Source: Streptomyces olivaceus
GTDB taxonomy: Bacteria; Actinomycetota; Actinomycetes; Streptomycetales; Streptomycetaceae
Reading direction: 5' to 3'
Length of the DNA: 64,000 nt
Assembly (NCBI RefSeq): GCF_000721235.1
Contig: NZ_JOFH01000041.1
Coordinates: 19,091-83,090, forward strand
Shown here piece after piece: positions 44,146-53,150 of this stretch (within the stretch, counting starts at the first letter, position 1; the number at the start of each line of letters is the position of its first letter). The notes under the pieces were generated by a model. That model ran no database searches, had not been told where the DNA came from, and worked only from the letters and a program-made list of their open reading frames with translations. The position numbers and the translations under genes were made by a program.

Positions 44146-44308
44146 CGCCTTGCGCGGCGCGGGCGGGCTGGTTTCGCGGCAGGGGGGGGCGTGCGGGTGC
44201 GGCTTTCGGCGGTCCGGGGGCGGTTATCGCCGGTAGGGGCAGCGCGAGGACGGCCCAGCGTGTAGCTTCCGGGGTCATGCCGGGTTTGGGTGACTGGGGG
44301 GTTGCTCC

Positions 44309-44989
44309 ATGGGAGTACGGCTGATGGTGGTCGACGATCACCGATTGCTCGCCGAGGCACTGGCGTCGGCGCTGAAGCTGAGGGGGCACCGGGTACTGGC
44401 CGCGGCGGCGCCGGCCGCGGGGGCGGCGGACCTGGTGATCAGCAGGGCCCCGGAGGTGTGCCTGCTGGGGACGGCGGTGCCGGCCGAGCCGGGGATCTTC
44501 GATCCGGTGGTACGGATCAAGCAGGAGCGACCGCAGGTGGCGGTGCTGGTGCTGGGGCCGGTGCCGAACCCCCGCGGGATCGCGGCGGCGTTCGCGTCGG
44601 GGGCGTCGGGGTACGTCCGGCACGACGAGCGCATAGAGGGCGTCGAGCGGGCGATCACGAAGGCGCGGAACGGGGAGGCGGCGGTGGCGCCGGCGCTGCT
44701 GCAGGGAGCGTTCGGGGAGCTGCTGAACCCGGCGGCACAGCCCGACGACGAGGGGCAGCGGCTGCTGCAGATGCTCACGCCGCGGGAGGTGCAGGTGCTG
44801 GTGCGGGTCGCCGACGGCGAGGACACCCGGGTGATCGCGGCCGGCATGGGCATAGCGCCGTCGACGGCGCGGACCCACGTCCAGCGCGTGCTGATGAAGC
44901 TGGGCGTGGGGTCGCGTCTGGAGGCGGCGGCGCTGGCGGCCCGGACGGGGCTGCTGGACCGGGCCGCCGCCGCTGCCTCCGGCGAGTGA
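44309..44989 (+). CDS. NarL/FixJ-type regulator with degenerate receiver domain
   Basis: 226 residues: an N-terminal receiver-like domain starting VRLMVVDDHRLLAEAL (acid pocket Asp pair present), but the segment where the phosphorylated Asp belongs reads VCLLGTAVP, so the phospho-acceptor is missing. The C-terminal LuxR helix-turn-helix is intact (LTPREVQVLVRVADGEDTRVIAAGMGIAPSTARTHVQRVLMKLGV). It is probably phosphorylation-independent. No histidine kinase gene is adjacent. Confidence 0.85.
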   Translation: MGVRLMVVDDHRLLAEALASALKLRGHRVLAAAAPAAGAADLVISRAPEVCLLGTAVPAEPGIFDPVVRIKQERPQVAVLVLGPVPNPRGIAAAFASGASGYVRHDERIEGVERAITKARNGEAAVAPALLQGAFGELLNPAAQPDDEGQRLLQMLTPREVQVLVRVADGEDTRVIAAGMGIAPSTARTHVQRVLMKLGVGSRLEAAALAARTGLLDRAAAAASGE

Positions 44990-45011
44990 GGGGGCGTTGC
45001 CGCGTGCCGCC

Positions 45012-45156
45012 GCCGCTGCGGGCAGTCGTGCCGGGCGCCGCGGTGTTCGGCGCCCGGCGTGGGTGCTGGGCGGGGGTGGGACGCGCGGCCCGGCGCTTGC
45101 GGGGTGCCGCTGCGCCCACCCGTGCCGCCCCAGCGGCACGACTGCCCGCAGCGGCG
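45012..45156. repeat. Intergenic inverted repeat element (copy 1)
   Basis: A 55-bp block at 45102-45156 occurs again, inverted and identical, at 63782-63836. A 22-bp piece of it (45012-45033) is also present in opposite orientation to its match at 45134-45155, so the gap between the regulator and the small membrane protein is a large interrupted hairpin. Likely non-coding Streptomyces intergenic repeat; may end the convergent transcripts. Confidence 0.85.
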
Positions 45157-45169
45157 GCGGGTGCCCGCG

Positions 45170-45478
45170 TCAGTCCTTCGGCTCCTCCTCCAGCGGGGGC
45201 GGGGGCGGAGCCGTCGGGCGGAGTTTCAGCCAGGCCAGGAAGAACAGGCCCAGGATCAGCATGCCCAGCCCGGTCCAGAGGTTGATGTTCACCCCCTGCG
45301 CCTTGTCGATGTCGTTGTCGGACGCCGCGAAGCCCGCGATCGTCACGATGACGCCGTAGACCACGAAGAGACCGCCGATGATCCGCCGGATGTCGAACAG
45401 CCGCGCGGCCGTGACCGACTGGGTCTCCAGCTCGGTGACCTCGTCGTGGACGTTCTTGTCGGAGTAGGAATCAGACAT
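45170..45478 (-). CDS. Small two-helix membrane protein downstream of the SSS symporter
   Basis: 102 residues: acidic N-terminus, two hydrophobic helices (IIGGLFVVYGVIVTIAGFA and LWTGLGMLILGLFFLAWL), Pro-rich C-terminal tail (PTAPPPPPLEEEPKD). It starts 22 bp after the symporter stop, so probably the same transcript and possibly an accessory subunit. No family identified. Confidence 0.75.
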   Translation of the reverse strand: MSDSYSDKNVHDEVTELETQSVTAARLFDIRRIIGGLFVVYGVIVTIAGFAASDNDIDKAQGVNINLWTGLGMLILGLFFLAWLKLRPTAPPPPPLEEEPKD

Positions 45479-45499
45479 GTTCTCTCAATCCTCCCGCGA

Positions 45500-47188
45500 T
45501 CAGAACGAGAACGGGATGTAGCAGGCGGCGGCCAGGACGACCGCCCCCCAGCCCAGCAGCGCCGGCTTGCGGTACCACGCGTCGTCGCCCTCGGAGGGCG
45601 CCTCGGACATGCCGGGGGAGGTGGTGCCGTAGACCAGGCCCTGGAGTTCGGTGACCGGCTTGGGCTTGGTGAACAGGGACACCGCGACCATGACCACCGC
45701 GCCGGCGACGAAGCCCGCGATCGCGGACACGAAGTTGGCACCCTGGTCGGAGGGGATGTCGATGATGCCCTGCTTGTAGATGACGAAGTAGTTCACCATC
45801 GCCGCCGTGGTGCCCGCGACCAGGCCCCAGAAGCCGGACTTCATGGACGCCCGCTTCCAGAACATGCCGATGATGAAGACGACGAACATCGGCACGTTGA
45901 AGAAGGAGAAGAGCGTCTGGAGGTAGCTCATGATGTTCGAGAACGACGAGGCCAGGAAGGCCGTGCCGATCGAGGCCAGCACGCCGATCACCGTGATCAG
46001 GCGGCCGAAGCGCACGTAGTAGGCGTCCTCGCGGCCCTTCTCCACGTACTTCTGCCAGATGTCGGTGGTGAAGACGGTGTTGAACGAGGAGATGTTCGCC
46101 GCCATACCGGCCATGAAGGCGGCCAGCAGACCGGTCACCGCGATGCCGAGGACACCGTTGGGCAGCAGCTGCTGCATGAGGTACGGGATCGCGTCGTTGT
46201 ACTGGAGGTCCGAGCCGGGCGTGCCGATCTTCGGGACGAGGACGGCGGCGACCAGGCCGGGGATCATCACCACGAACACGATGAAGATCTTCGGGAAGGC
46301 CGCGATCAGCGGGGTGCGCTTGGCGGCCGAGAGGTTCTTCGCCGACAGGGCGCGCTGCACCTCGGCGAAGTTCGTCGTCCAGTAGCCGAAGGAGAGGACG
46401 AAGCCGAGGCCGAGGACGATGGTCAGCCAGTTGGCGCCCAGCGGGTTGTCGCTGCCGATGCCCGTGCCGCCCCACGCCGTCATGAAGTCGGAGCCGTGGT
46501 TCGCGGAGAGGGAGTCGGACAGGCCGTCCCAGCCGCCGACCTTCTTCAGGCCCAGGATGGTGATCGGGATGAGGCCGGCCAGGATCACGAAGAACTGGAG
46601 GACCTCGTTGTAGATGGCCGAGGAGAGGCCGCCCAGGGTGATGTACGCCAGGACGAAGAAGCCGGCCACCACGATGGCCACCCACTCCGGCCAGCCGAGC
46701 AGCGCCTCGACGACGATCGCGAGGGCGTAGAGGTTCACGCCGGCGATCAGGATGGCCGCGATCGCGAACAGGGCCGAACTGAGCAGGTGGGAGGCCTTGT
46801 CGAAGCGCAGCAGGAGGAACTCGGGGACCGAGCGGACCTTGGAGCCGTAGTAGAACGGCATCATCACCAGGCCGAGGAAGACCATCGCCGGGATGGCGCC
46901 GATCCAGTACCAGTGGGTCGTGTAGACGCCGTACTGGGCGCTGTTGGCGGCCATGCCGAGGATCTCGGTCGCGCCCAGGTTGGCCGCGACGAAGGCGAGG
47001 CCGGTGACCCAGGCGGGCAGCGAGCGGCCGGACAGGAAGAAGTCCAGGCTGGTCTTGACCGAGCGGCGGGCGGCGAAGCCGATGCCCAGCACGACCAGGA
47101 AGTAGATACCCAGGATCGTGTAGTCGAGCCAGTTGGTGGGGAGTCGAAGCTCTGCGGCTAGATATGTGGGGTCTGTGGGGGTTTGCAT
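45500..47188 (-). CDS. Sodium:solute symporter (SSS, glucose/galactose-type)
   Basis: 562 residues with about 14 hydrophobic segments; SSS features include GRSLPAWVTGLAFVAANLGATEILGMAA (helix 1-2 region), AYITLGGLSSAIYNEVLQFF and NTVFTTDIWQKY. It imports a sugar or other solute with Na+. It is divergent from galTEK across a region of regulatory hexamers, which makes galactose or a related sugar the probable substrate. Confidence 0.88.
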   Translation of the reverse strand: MQTPTDPTYLAAELRLPTNWLDYTILGIYFLVVLGIGFAARRSVKTSLDFFLSGRSLPAWVTGLAFVAANLGATEILGMAANSAQYGVYTTHWYWIGAIPAMVFLGLVMMPFYYGSKVRSVPEFLLLRFDKASHLLSSALFAIAAILIAGVNLYALAIVVEALLGWPEWVAIVVAGFFVLAYITLGGLSSAIYNEVLQFFVILAGLIPITILGLKKVGGWDGLSDSLSANHGSDFMTAWGGTGIGSDNPLGANWLTIVLGLGFVLSFGYWTTNFAEVQRALSAKNLSAAKRTPLIAAFPKIFIVFVVMIPGLVAAVLVPKIGTPGSDLQYNDAIPYLMQQLLPNGVLGIAVTGLLAAFMAGMAANISSFNTVFTTDIWQKYVEKGREDAYYVRFGRLITVIGVLASIGTAFLASSFSNIMSYLQTLFSFFNVPMFVVFIIGMFWKRASMKSGFWGLVAGTTAAMVNYFVIYKQGIIDIPSDQGANFVSAIAGFVAGAVVMVAVSLFTKPKPVTELQGLVYGTTSPGMSEAPSEGDDAWYRKPALLGWGAVVLAAACYIPFSF

Positions 47189-47281
47189 TAAGCACTCGCT
47201 TCGTTCGCGAACTGATCCGGAGCGGAACCTACGCCTCCGCGTTCAGTATTTGAACACTTCCGGTAATGAAATTTGTTGGAT

Positions 47282-47343
47282 TGTGATGAGCGGTGTGAGG
47301 GTTCCTGTGAAGGTTCCCGGGGTGGTGGGTTGTGATGTGTTAT
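47282..47343. promoter_or_regulatory. TGTGAT-type hexamer operator between the symporter and galT
   Basis: TGTGAT at 47282 and 47331 with variants TGTGAG (47294), TGTGAA (47306) and TGTTAT (47338). The galP1 operator of the Streptomyces gal operon is described, as I recall, as a series of TGTGAT hexamers, so this fits galactose-induced, glucose-sensitive control of galTEK. The exact promoter was not assigned. Confidence 0.6.
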
Positions 47344-47400
47344 GTTTGATTGTGTTGGGTGATGGAGTGCGTACACGGAGTGGGTAAGAGGAGTCCGGCA

Positions 47401-48462
47401 GTGAAGAAGACCTCGACCCGGCTGGCCGACGGTCGCGAGCTCGTCTACTACGACCTGCGCGACGACACCGTCCGCGAGGCCGTGGACCGCCGCCCGCTGG
47501 AGCGGACGGTCACCACCTCCGAGATCCGCCGCGACGCGCTGCTCGGCGACTCGGTCGCCGTCGCCTCGCACCGCCAGGGCCGCACCTACCACCCGCCGGC
47601 CGACCAGTGCCCGCTGTGCCCCACGCGCGGCGACCGGCTGAGCGAGATCCCGGACTCGGCGTACGACGTGGTGGTCTTCGAGAACCGCTTCCCCTCGCTG
47701 GCCGGCGACTCCGGCCGCTGCGAGGTCGTCTGCTTCACCTCCGACCACGACGCCTCCTTCGCCGACCTGAGCGAGGAGCAGGCCCGGCTCGTGCTCGACG
47801 CCTGGACGGACCGCACCGCCGAGCTGTCCCATCTGCCCTCCGTTGAACAGGTGTTCTGCTTCGAGAACCGGGGCGCCGAGATCGGAGTGACGCTGGGTCA
47901 CCCGCACGGGCAGATCTACGCCTACCCCTTCACCACCCCCCGCACCGCCCTGATGCTCCGTTCACTCGCCGCGCACAAGGACGCGACCGGCGGGGAGAAC
48001 CTGTTCGACGCCGTGCTGGCGGAGGAGCTGGACGGGGAGCGGGTCGTCCTGGAGGGCGAGCACTGGGTGGCCTTCGTGCCGTACGCCGCGCACTGGCCGT
48101 ACGAGGTGCACCTCTACCCGAAGCGGCGGGTGCCCGACCTGCTCGGCCTCGACGAGGCGGCGCGCACAGAGTTCCCCCAGGTCTATCTGGAACTGTTGAG
48201 GCGCTTCGACCGGATCTTCGGTGCGGGAGAGCCTCCGACGCCCTACATCGCGGCCTGGCACCAGGCGCCGTTCGGGCAGCTGGAGGAGTTCGAGGGCGTG
48301 ACGCGGGACGACTTCGCGCTCCACCTGGAACTTTTCACTATCCGCCGTACGTCCGGCAAGCTGAAGTTCCTCGCGGGCTCCGAGTCCGGCATGAACGTGT
48401 TCATCAACGACGTGCCCCCGGAGCGCGCGGCCGAGCGACTGCGAGAGGTAGCGAGTTCATGA
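47401..48462 (+). CDS. galT: Galactose-1-phosphate uridylyltransferase
   Basis: 353 residues from GTG 47401 (GAGGAG box upstream). Class I GalT: zinc ligands CPLCP near the start, FENRFPSL, the active-site [11 protein letters not shown], and the C-terminal [10 protein letters not shown]. First gene of the gal operon; the stop overlaps galE by 4 bp. Confidence 0.96.
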   Translation: MKKTSTRLADGRELVYYDLRDDTVREAVDRRPLERTVTTSEIRRDALLGDSVAVASHRQGRTYHPPADQCPLCPTRGDRLSEIPDSAYDVVVFENRFPSLAGDSGRCEVVCFTSDHDASFADLSEEQARLVLDAWTDRTAELSHLPSVEQVFCFENRGAEIGVTLGHPHGQIYAYPFTTPRTALMLRSLAAHKDATGGENLFDAVLAEELDGERVVLEGEHWVAFVPYAAHWPYEVHLYPKRRVPDLLGLDEAARTEFPQVYLELLRRFDRIFGAGEPPTPYIAAWHQAPFGQLEEFEGVTRDDFALHLELFTIRRTSGKLKFLAGSESGMNVFINDVPPERAAERLREVASS

Positions 48463-49421
48463 GCGGGAAGTACCTGGTGACGGGCGGGGCCGGATACGTC
48501 GGCAGTGTCGTCGCCCAGCATCTGCTGGAGGCCGGCCACGAGGTCGTCGTCCTCGACAACCTCTCCACGGGTTTCCGCGAGGGCGTGCCGGCCGGCGCCG
48601 CCTTCATCGAGGGCGACATCCGCGACGCCGCCAAGTGGCTGGACGCCTCCTTCGACGGCGTCCTGCACTTCGCCGCCTTCTCCCAGGTCGGCGAGTCGGT
48701 CGTGAAGCCCGAGAAGTACTGGGAGAACAACGTCGGCGGCACCATGGCCCTCCTGGAGACGATGCGCGCCGCGGGTGTGCGGCGCCTCGTGTTCTCGTCC
48801 ACGGCCGCCACCTACGGCGAGCCCGACCAGGTCCCGATCGTCGAGTCCGCACCGACGAAGCCCACGAACCCGTACGGCGCCTCCAAGCTCGCCGTCGACC
48901 ACATGATCACCGGCGAGGCGGCGGCCCACGGCCTGGGCGCGGTCTCCCTGCGCTACTTCAACGTCGCGGGCGCGTACGGCACCTGCGGCGAGCGCCACGA
49001 CCCCGAGTCGCACCTGATCCCCCTGGTCCTCCAGGTCGCGCAGGGCCGCCGCGACGCGATCTCCGTCTTCGGCGACGACTACCCGACGCCGGACGGCACC
49101 TGCGTACGCGACTACATCCACGTCGCGGACCTGGCCGAGGCCCACCTGCTGGCCGTGGCGGCCGCCGAGCCGGGCGAGCACCTCATCTGCAACCTGGGCA
49201 ACGGCAACGGCTTCTCCGTCCGCGAGGTCGTCGAGACCGTCCGCCGCGTCACCGGCCACCCGATCCCCGAGGTCGTGGCCCCGCGCCGGGGCGGCGACCC
49301 CGCGGTGCTGGTGGCGTCGGCGGAGACGGCCCGCGAGAAACTGGGCTGGAACCCGTCCCGCGCGGATCTCGCGGGCATCGTGTCGGACGCGTGGGAGTTC
49401 GCGCAGCGACGCGCCGGCTAG
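48459..49421 (+). CDS. galE: UDP-glucose 4-epimerase
   Basis: 320 residues. NAD-binding GGAGYVGS, catalytic SSTAATYG and YGASK (Tyr-x-x-x-Lys), C-terminal [17 protein letters not shown]. Interconverts UDP-galactose and UDP-glucose. Overlaps galT by ATGA; the 99 bp before galK hold a perfect 10-bp inverted repeat. Confidence 0.96.
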   Translation: MSGKYLVTGGAGYVGSVVAQHLLEAGHEVVVLDNLSTGFREGVPAGAAFIEGDIRDAAKWLDASFDGVLHFAAFSQVGESVVKPEKYWENNVGGTMALLETMRAAGVRRLVFSSTAATYGEPDQVPIVESAPTKPTNPYGASKLAVDHMITGEAAAHGLGAVSLRYFNVAGAYGTCGERHDPESHLIPLVLQVAQGRRDAISVFGDDYPTPDGTCVRDYIHVADLAEAHLLAVAAAEPGEHLICNLGNGNGFSVREVVETVRRVTGHPIPEVVAPRRGGDPAVLVASAETAREKLGWNPSRADLAGIVSDAWEFAQRRAG

Positions 49422-49462
49422 GACACGGCCGCCACCGGCCGGCGCCGGCCGGCACCCGGCAC

Positions 49463-49487
49463 GTACCGGCCGGTGCTCGGCCGGTAC
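49463..49487 (+). promoter_or_regulatory. Inverted repeat in the galE-galK gap
   Basis: GTACCGGCCG-GTGCT-CGGCCGGTAC, a perfect 10-bp dyad with a 5-nt loop, 34 bp upstream of galK. It could be an attenuating hairpin or an RNA-processing/stability element within the operon. Confidence 0.5.
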
Positions 49488-49520
49488 TCACCAAGTCACG
49501 GAAGTACGAGGGGTCAGGGC

Positions 49521-50684
49521 ATGGGCGAGGCTGTCGCGGAGACCGTCGGCGAGCGGTTCCGGGAGCTGTACGGAGCGGAGCCGGAGGGGGTGTGGGCGGC
49601 GCCCGGCCGGGTCAATCTCATCGGCGAACACACCGACTACAACGACGGCTTCGTCATGCCCTTCGCCCTGCCGCACACGGCCGTCGCGGCGGTCTCCCGG
49701 CGCGACGACGGCATCCTGCGCCTGCACTCGGCGGACATCGCGGCCGGCCCCGTCGAGCTGCGCGTCGCCGACCTGGCGCCCGGCTCCGACAAGGCCTGGA
49801 CCGCGTACCCCTCGGGTGTCGTCTGGGCGCTGCGCGAGGCGGGCCACGAGCTGACCGGCGCCGACGTCCACCTGGCCTCCACGGTCCCCTCGGGCGCGGG
49901 CCTGTCCTCCTCGGCGGCCCTGGAGGTCGTCGTCGCCCTCGCGCTGAACGACCTCTACTCCCTCGGCCTGCGCGGCTGGCAGCTGGCCCGCCTGTGCCAG
50001 CGCGCGGAGAACGTCTACGTCGGCGCCCCGGTCGGCATCATGGACCAGACGGCGTCGGCGTGCTGCGAGGCGGGCCACGCCCTGTTCCTGGACACCCGCG
50101 ACCTCTCCCAGCGGCAGATCCCCTTCGACCTCGCCGCCGAGGGCATGCGCCTGCTCGTCGTCGACACCCGGGTCAAGCACTCCCACAGCGAGGGCGAGTA
50201 CGGCAAGCGCCGCGCCGGCTGCGAGAAGGGCGCCGCGCTCCTCGGCGTCGACGCCCTGCGCGACGTCCCGTACGCCGACCTGGACGCGGCCCTCGAACGC
50301 CTCGGCGACGAGGAGGAGATCCGCCGCCTGGTCCGGCACATCGTCACCGAGAACGAGCGCGTGGAACGGGTCGTCTCGCTCCTGGAGTCCGGCGACACCC
50401 GCGCCATCGGCCCCGTCCTCGTCGAGGGCCACGCCTCACTGCGGGACGACTTCCGCATCTCCTGCCCCGAGCTGGACCTGGTCGTCGACACGGCCCTCGC
50501 CGCCGGTGCCCTCGGCGCCCGCATGACCGGCGGCGGCTTCGGCGGCTCGGCGATCGTCCTGGTGGAGGCCGCCGACGTGGAGCCCGTTACCCGGGCCGTG
50601 CGGGACGCCTTCGCGGCGGCCGGCTTCAAGACGCCGCGTACCTTCGAGGCGGTGCCCTCGGCGGGAGCCCGCCGGGCGGGGTGA
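49521..50684 (+). CDS. galK: Galactokinase
   Basis: 387-residue GHMP kinase with the GalK signature GRVNLIGEHTDYNDG, phosphate loop VPSGAGLSSSAALEV, IMDQTASA and C-terminal ARMTGGGFGGS. Phosphorylates D-galactose. ATG 49521 follows an AGGGG box; an in-frame extension upstream has no kinase features. Confidence 0.96.
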   Translation: MGEAVAETVGERFRELYGAEPEGVWAAPGRVNLIGEHTDYNDGFVMPFALPHTAVAAVSRRDDGILRLHSADIAAGPVELRVADLAPGSDKAWTAYPSGVVWALREAGHELTGADVHLASTVPSGAGLSSSAALEVVVALALNDLYSLGLRGWQLARLCQRAENVYVGAPVGIMDQTASACCEAGHALFLDTRDLSQRQIPFDLAAEGMRLLVVDTRVKHSHSEGEYGKRRAGCEKGAALLGVDALRDVPYADLDAALERLGDEEEIRRLVRHIVTENERVERVVSLLESGDTRAIGPVLVEGHASLRDDFRISCPELDLVVDTALAAGALGARMTGGGFGGSAIVLVEAADVEPVTRAVRDAFAAAGFKTPRTFEAVPSAGARRAG

Positions 50685-50742
50685 CGGCTCTTCCGCCCCG
50701 GGAGGCCCGCGACCGGGGCGATCTCCGTCCCGGGGGGTCTCC

Positions 50743-50943
50743 CTAGGGAGCCTCCGTCACCTCGATGGCCGCGGCGGGGCACATCGCCGCGGCCTCCCGT
50801 GCGGCGGCGTGCCGGTCGTCCCCGGGCGTGTCGTCCAGCAGCACGACGACGCCGTCCTCGTCGCGCTGGTCGAAGACCTCGGGGGCGGCCAGGACGCAGG
50901 CACCGGCGCCGCAGCACCGGTCCTCGTCGGCGCTGAGCTTCAT
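50743..50943 (-). CDS. 3Fe-4S ferredoxin for the P450
   Basis: 66 residues with the CxxxxxC..C pattern of Streptomyces 3Fe-4S ferredoxins (DRCCGAGACVLAAPEVF and AAMCPAAAIEV). It lies 49 bp downstream of the P450 gene on the same strand, so it is the probable electron donor; no ferredoxin reductase gene is nearby. Confidence 0.88.
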   Translation of the reverse strand: MKLSADEDRCCGAGACVLAAPEVFDQRDEDGVVVLLDDTPGDDRHAAAREAAAMCPAAAIEVTEAP

Positions 50944-50992
50944 GGGGTGTTCCTCTCGCTTCTGCTGCTCCGGACGGGCCGTCGGGCCCGGG

Positions 50993-52216
50993 TCACCACG
51001 CGACGGGCACTTCGCGCAGGCCGCCGACGAGGAGGCCCTCGGTCTTGCGCAGCTCGGCGGCGGGGACCGCGAGGCGCAGCGTGGGCAGGCGGGTGAGCAG
51101 CGTCTCCAGGACGACCTGGAGTTCGGTGCGGGCCAGCGCCTGGCCGAGGCAGGAGTGGGGCCCCGCGCCGAAGGTGAGGTGCGGGTTGGGCAGGCGCGCG
51201 AGGTCCATGCCGTCCGCACCGGCGAAGGCCCGCTCGTCGCGGTTGGCGGCGGGCATGCTGCAGACGACGGTGCTGCCCGCGGGCACCGGCTCGCCGTCGA
51301 TCTCGATGTCCTCGCTGATGTAGCGGCGCAGGCCGAAACCGAGGTTGGCGTCGAAGCGCAGCGACTCCTCGACGGCGGTGCGCACCAGCGCCGGGTCGGC
51401 CAGCAGCTGCTCCCAGCGGCTGCGGTCCTCCAGCAGCATGGAGACCATCTTGCCGATCATGTTGGCGGTGGTCTCGTGGCCGGCGACGAGCAGGCCCATG
51501 CCGGTGGCGACCAGCTCGTCGTCGCTCAGGCCCTCGGCGTCCTCGGCGTCCTCGGCGTCCGGGGTCCCCTGGATCAGCGCGCTGAGCAGGTCGTCGGCGG
51601 GCTCGGCGCGCTTGGCGGCGATGTGCCCGGCCATGTAGGCGACGAATTCCGCCTGCGCGTCGCGGATCTCCTCGGCGCTGAAGCGGGTCACGCTCAGGAA
51701 CGTGTCGGACCAGTGGGAGAAGCGGTCGCGGTCGTCGGCGGGGACGCCGAGCAGGTCGCAGATGACGTAGACGGGCAGCGGGAAGCCCAGGCCCGCCCGC
51801 AGGTCGGCCGGGGCGCCCTGCTCGACCATGGCGTCGACCAGGTCCTCGGCCATGGCGGTCATGCCGGGGCGCAGGGCGGCCATCCGCTTGGCGGTGAAGT
51901 ACTTGCCGACCCGGCGGCGCCAGCGCCGGTGCGGTTCCCCGCGGTCGGGCAGGGCGGTGCTGCTGCCGGTGGCGGCCGCGCCGCCGACGCCGTCGGGCGC
52001 CACGCGGGCGGCGTTGTCGTTCGCGGTGGGGCGTACGAAGCGGGCGTCGGAGAGCAGGCTCCTGACGTGCTCGTAGCGGGTCAGGTAGACCGCCGTGTCG
52101 CCGCTGGGCAGGGAGGCGTGCGCGACGGGGCACCTCGCGCGCAGTTCCTCCCACTCGGCGGGGGCGTCGAGCGCGGTGTCGGTGGCCAGGGGCAGACGTA
52201 CGACCTGCTCGGTCAT
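50993..52216 (-). CDS. Cytochrome P450
   Basis: 407 residues with I-helix AGHETTAN, ExxR (EESLRFD), and heme-binding FGAGPHSCLGQALAR. Closest in look to bacterial CYP105/CYP107-like soluble P450s; substrate unknown. A DAEDAEDAEG acidic repeat lies in the loop before the I helix. ATG 52216 is chosen; in-frame extension beyond is Pro/Arg-rich. Likely repressed by the divergent MarR gene at 52487. Confidence 0.92.
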   Translation of the reverse strand: MTEQVVRLPLATDTALDAPAEWEELRARCPVAHASLPSGDTAVYLTRYEHVRSLLSDARFVRPTANDNAARVAPDGVGGAAATGSSTALPDRGEPHRRWRRRVGKYFTAKRMAALRPGMTAMAEDLVDAMVEQGAPADLRAGLGFPLPVYVICDLLGVPADDRDRFSHWSDTFLSVTRFSAEEIRDAQAEFVAYMAGHIAAKRAEPADDLLSALIQGTPDAEDAEDAEGLSDDELVATGMGLLVAGHETTANMIGKMVSMLLEDRSRWEQLLADPALVRTAVEESLRFDANLGFGLRRYISEDIEIDGEPVPAGSTVVCSMPAANRDERAFAGADGMDLARLPNPHLTFGAGPHSCLGQALARTELQVVLETLLTRLPTLRLAVPAAELRKTEGLLVGGLREVPVAW

Positions 52217-52266
52217 CGGGTGTCTCCTCGGAAAGGCGGTGGGGCGTCCATCTGGAGAAGCTGAGT

Positions 52267-52299
52267 GGTGCACCATACAGTAAAAGTGCATGATGCACT
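52267..52299. promoter_or_regulatory. MarR operator candidates between P450 and MarR genes
   Basis: AGTGCAT-G-ATGCACT (52285-52299) is a perfect 7-bp-arm dyad; GGTGCACC (52267-52274) is a second palindrome 10 bp away sharing GTGCA. Both lie upstream of the P450 start. On the minus strand the T-rich stretch between them could be the P450 -10. Confidence 0.6.
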
Positions 52300-52486
52300 T
52301 CCCGGGGGAGCGAGTCCTGGCCAGCGCCGGCCAGGTGCCGGCCGGGGGGCCGGTCGCGGTCCGGTCGCGGGCCGTCCGGGGGTCGGCCGGGGTCCGACCA
52401 GGCTCTCGTCCGGGGCCCGGCCGGGCGGGTTCCGGCGCGGACATAGGGTGGTGGGGGCCACGACTTGGCGCCCTGAGGAGGACGGC

Positions 52487-52948
52487 ATGGACCCACGGCA
52501 GGCCGGGGACTGCATCGAGCGTGAGTTCCTGATCCTCACGCGGCACATGGAGATGACCTCCCCGCGCCGCGTGCGCGGCAGCGGCGACGCGCTCGACCGC
52601 AGCGCCTACGTCCTGCTCAGCCGCCTGGAGGTGCAGGGGCCGATGTCGGTGCCGGACCTCGTGGAGGCCTTCGGGCTCGCGCCGTCGACCTTCACCCGGC
52701 AGACCGCGGCGCTGCTGCGGGAGGGGCTGGTGGAGCGGACGCTGGACCCCAACGGCAGCGTGGCCCGCAAGTTCCGCGTCACCGCCGAGGGGCTCAGGCG
52801 CCTGCACGCCGACCGCGAGGCCATCGCCGCCGGCCTCTCCGAGGTGCTCGCCGACTGGCCGGCGGACCGGCTCCGGCGCTTCGTCCAGGATCTCGAGCAG
52901 TTCAACACCGACATCGAACGCCTCACCGGGCGCCCCTGGCCGCGCTGA
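52487..52948 (+). CDS. MarR-family regulator
   Basis: 153 residues: helix-turn-helix SVPDLVEAFGLAPSTFTRQTAALLREGLVERTLDPNGS and helical dimerisation ends. ATG after GAGGAGGACGGC. It probably controls the divergent P450-ferredoxin genes via the GTGCA palindromes. Upstream bases 52300-52486 are GC-rich without other features. Confidence 0.88.
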   Translation: MDPRQAGDCIEREFLILTRHMEMTSPRRVRGSGDALDRSAYVLLSRLEVQGPMSVPDLVEAFGLAPSTFTRQTAALLREGLVERTLDPNGSVARKFRVTAEGLRRLHADREAIAAGLSEVLADWPADRLRRFVQDLEQFNTDIERLTGRPWPR

Positions 52949-53150
52949 CCCGCCCGAACCTCCGCGAGGGGTGCGCGGGGGCCGGCGACTGTCCCCCGGG
53001 GGAGCTACGCGCAGGTGTCCACCGCGGGGTGACGATCGCGGGGTGTTGGATCCATAGAGTCTTCATCAGTCGCCGGGAACGACAGCCGGCCGACCGGAAA
53101 GACCCCGAGCGCCCGCCCCGTACCCGCCCCCCTGCCTGCTGGAGGCTCCC

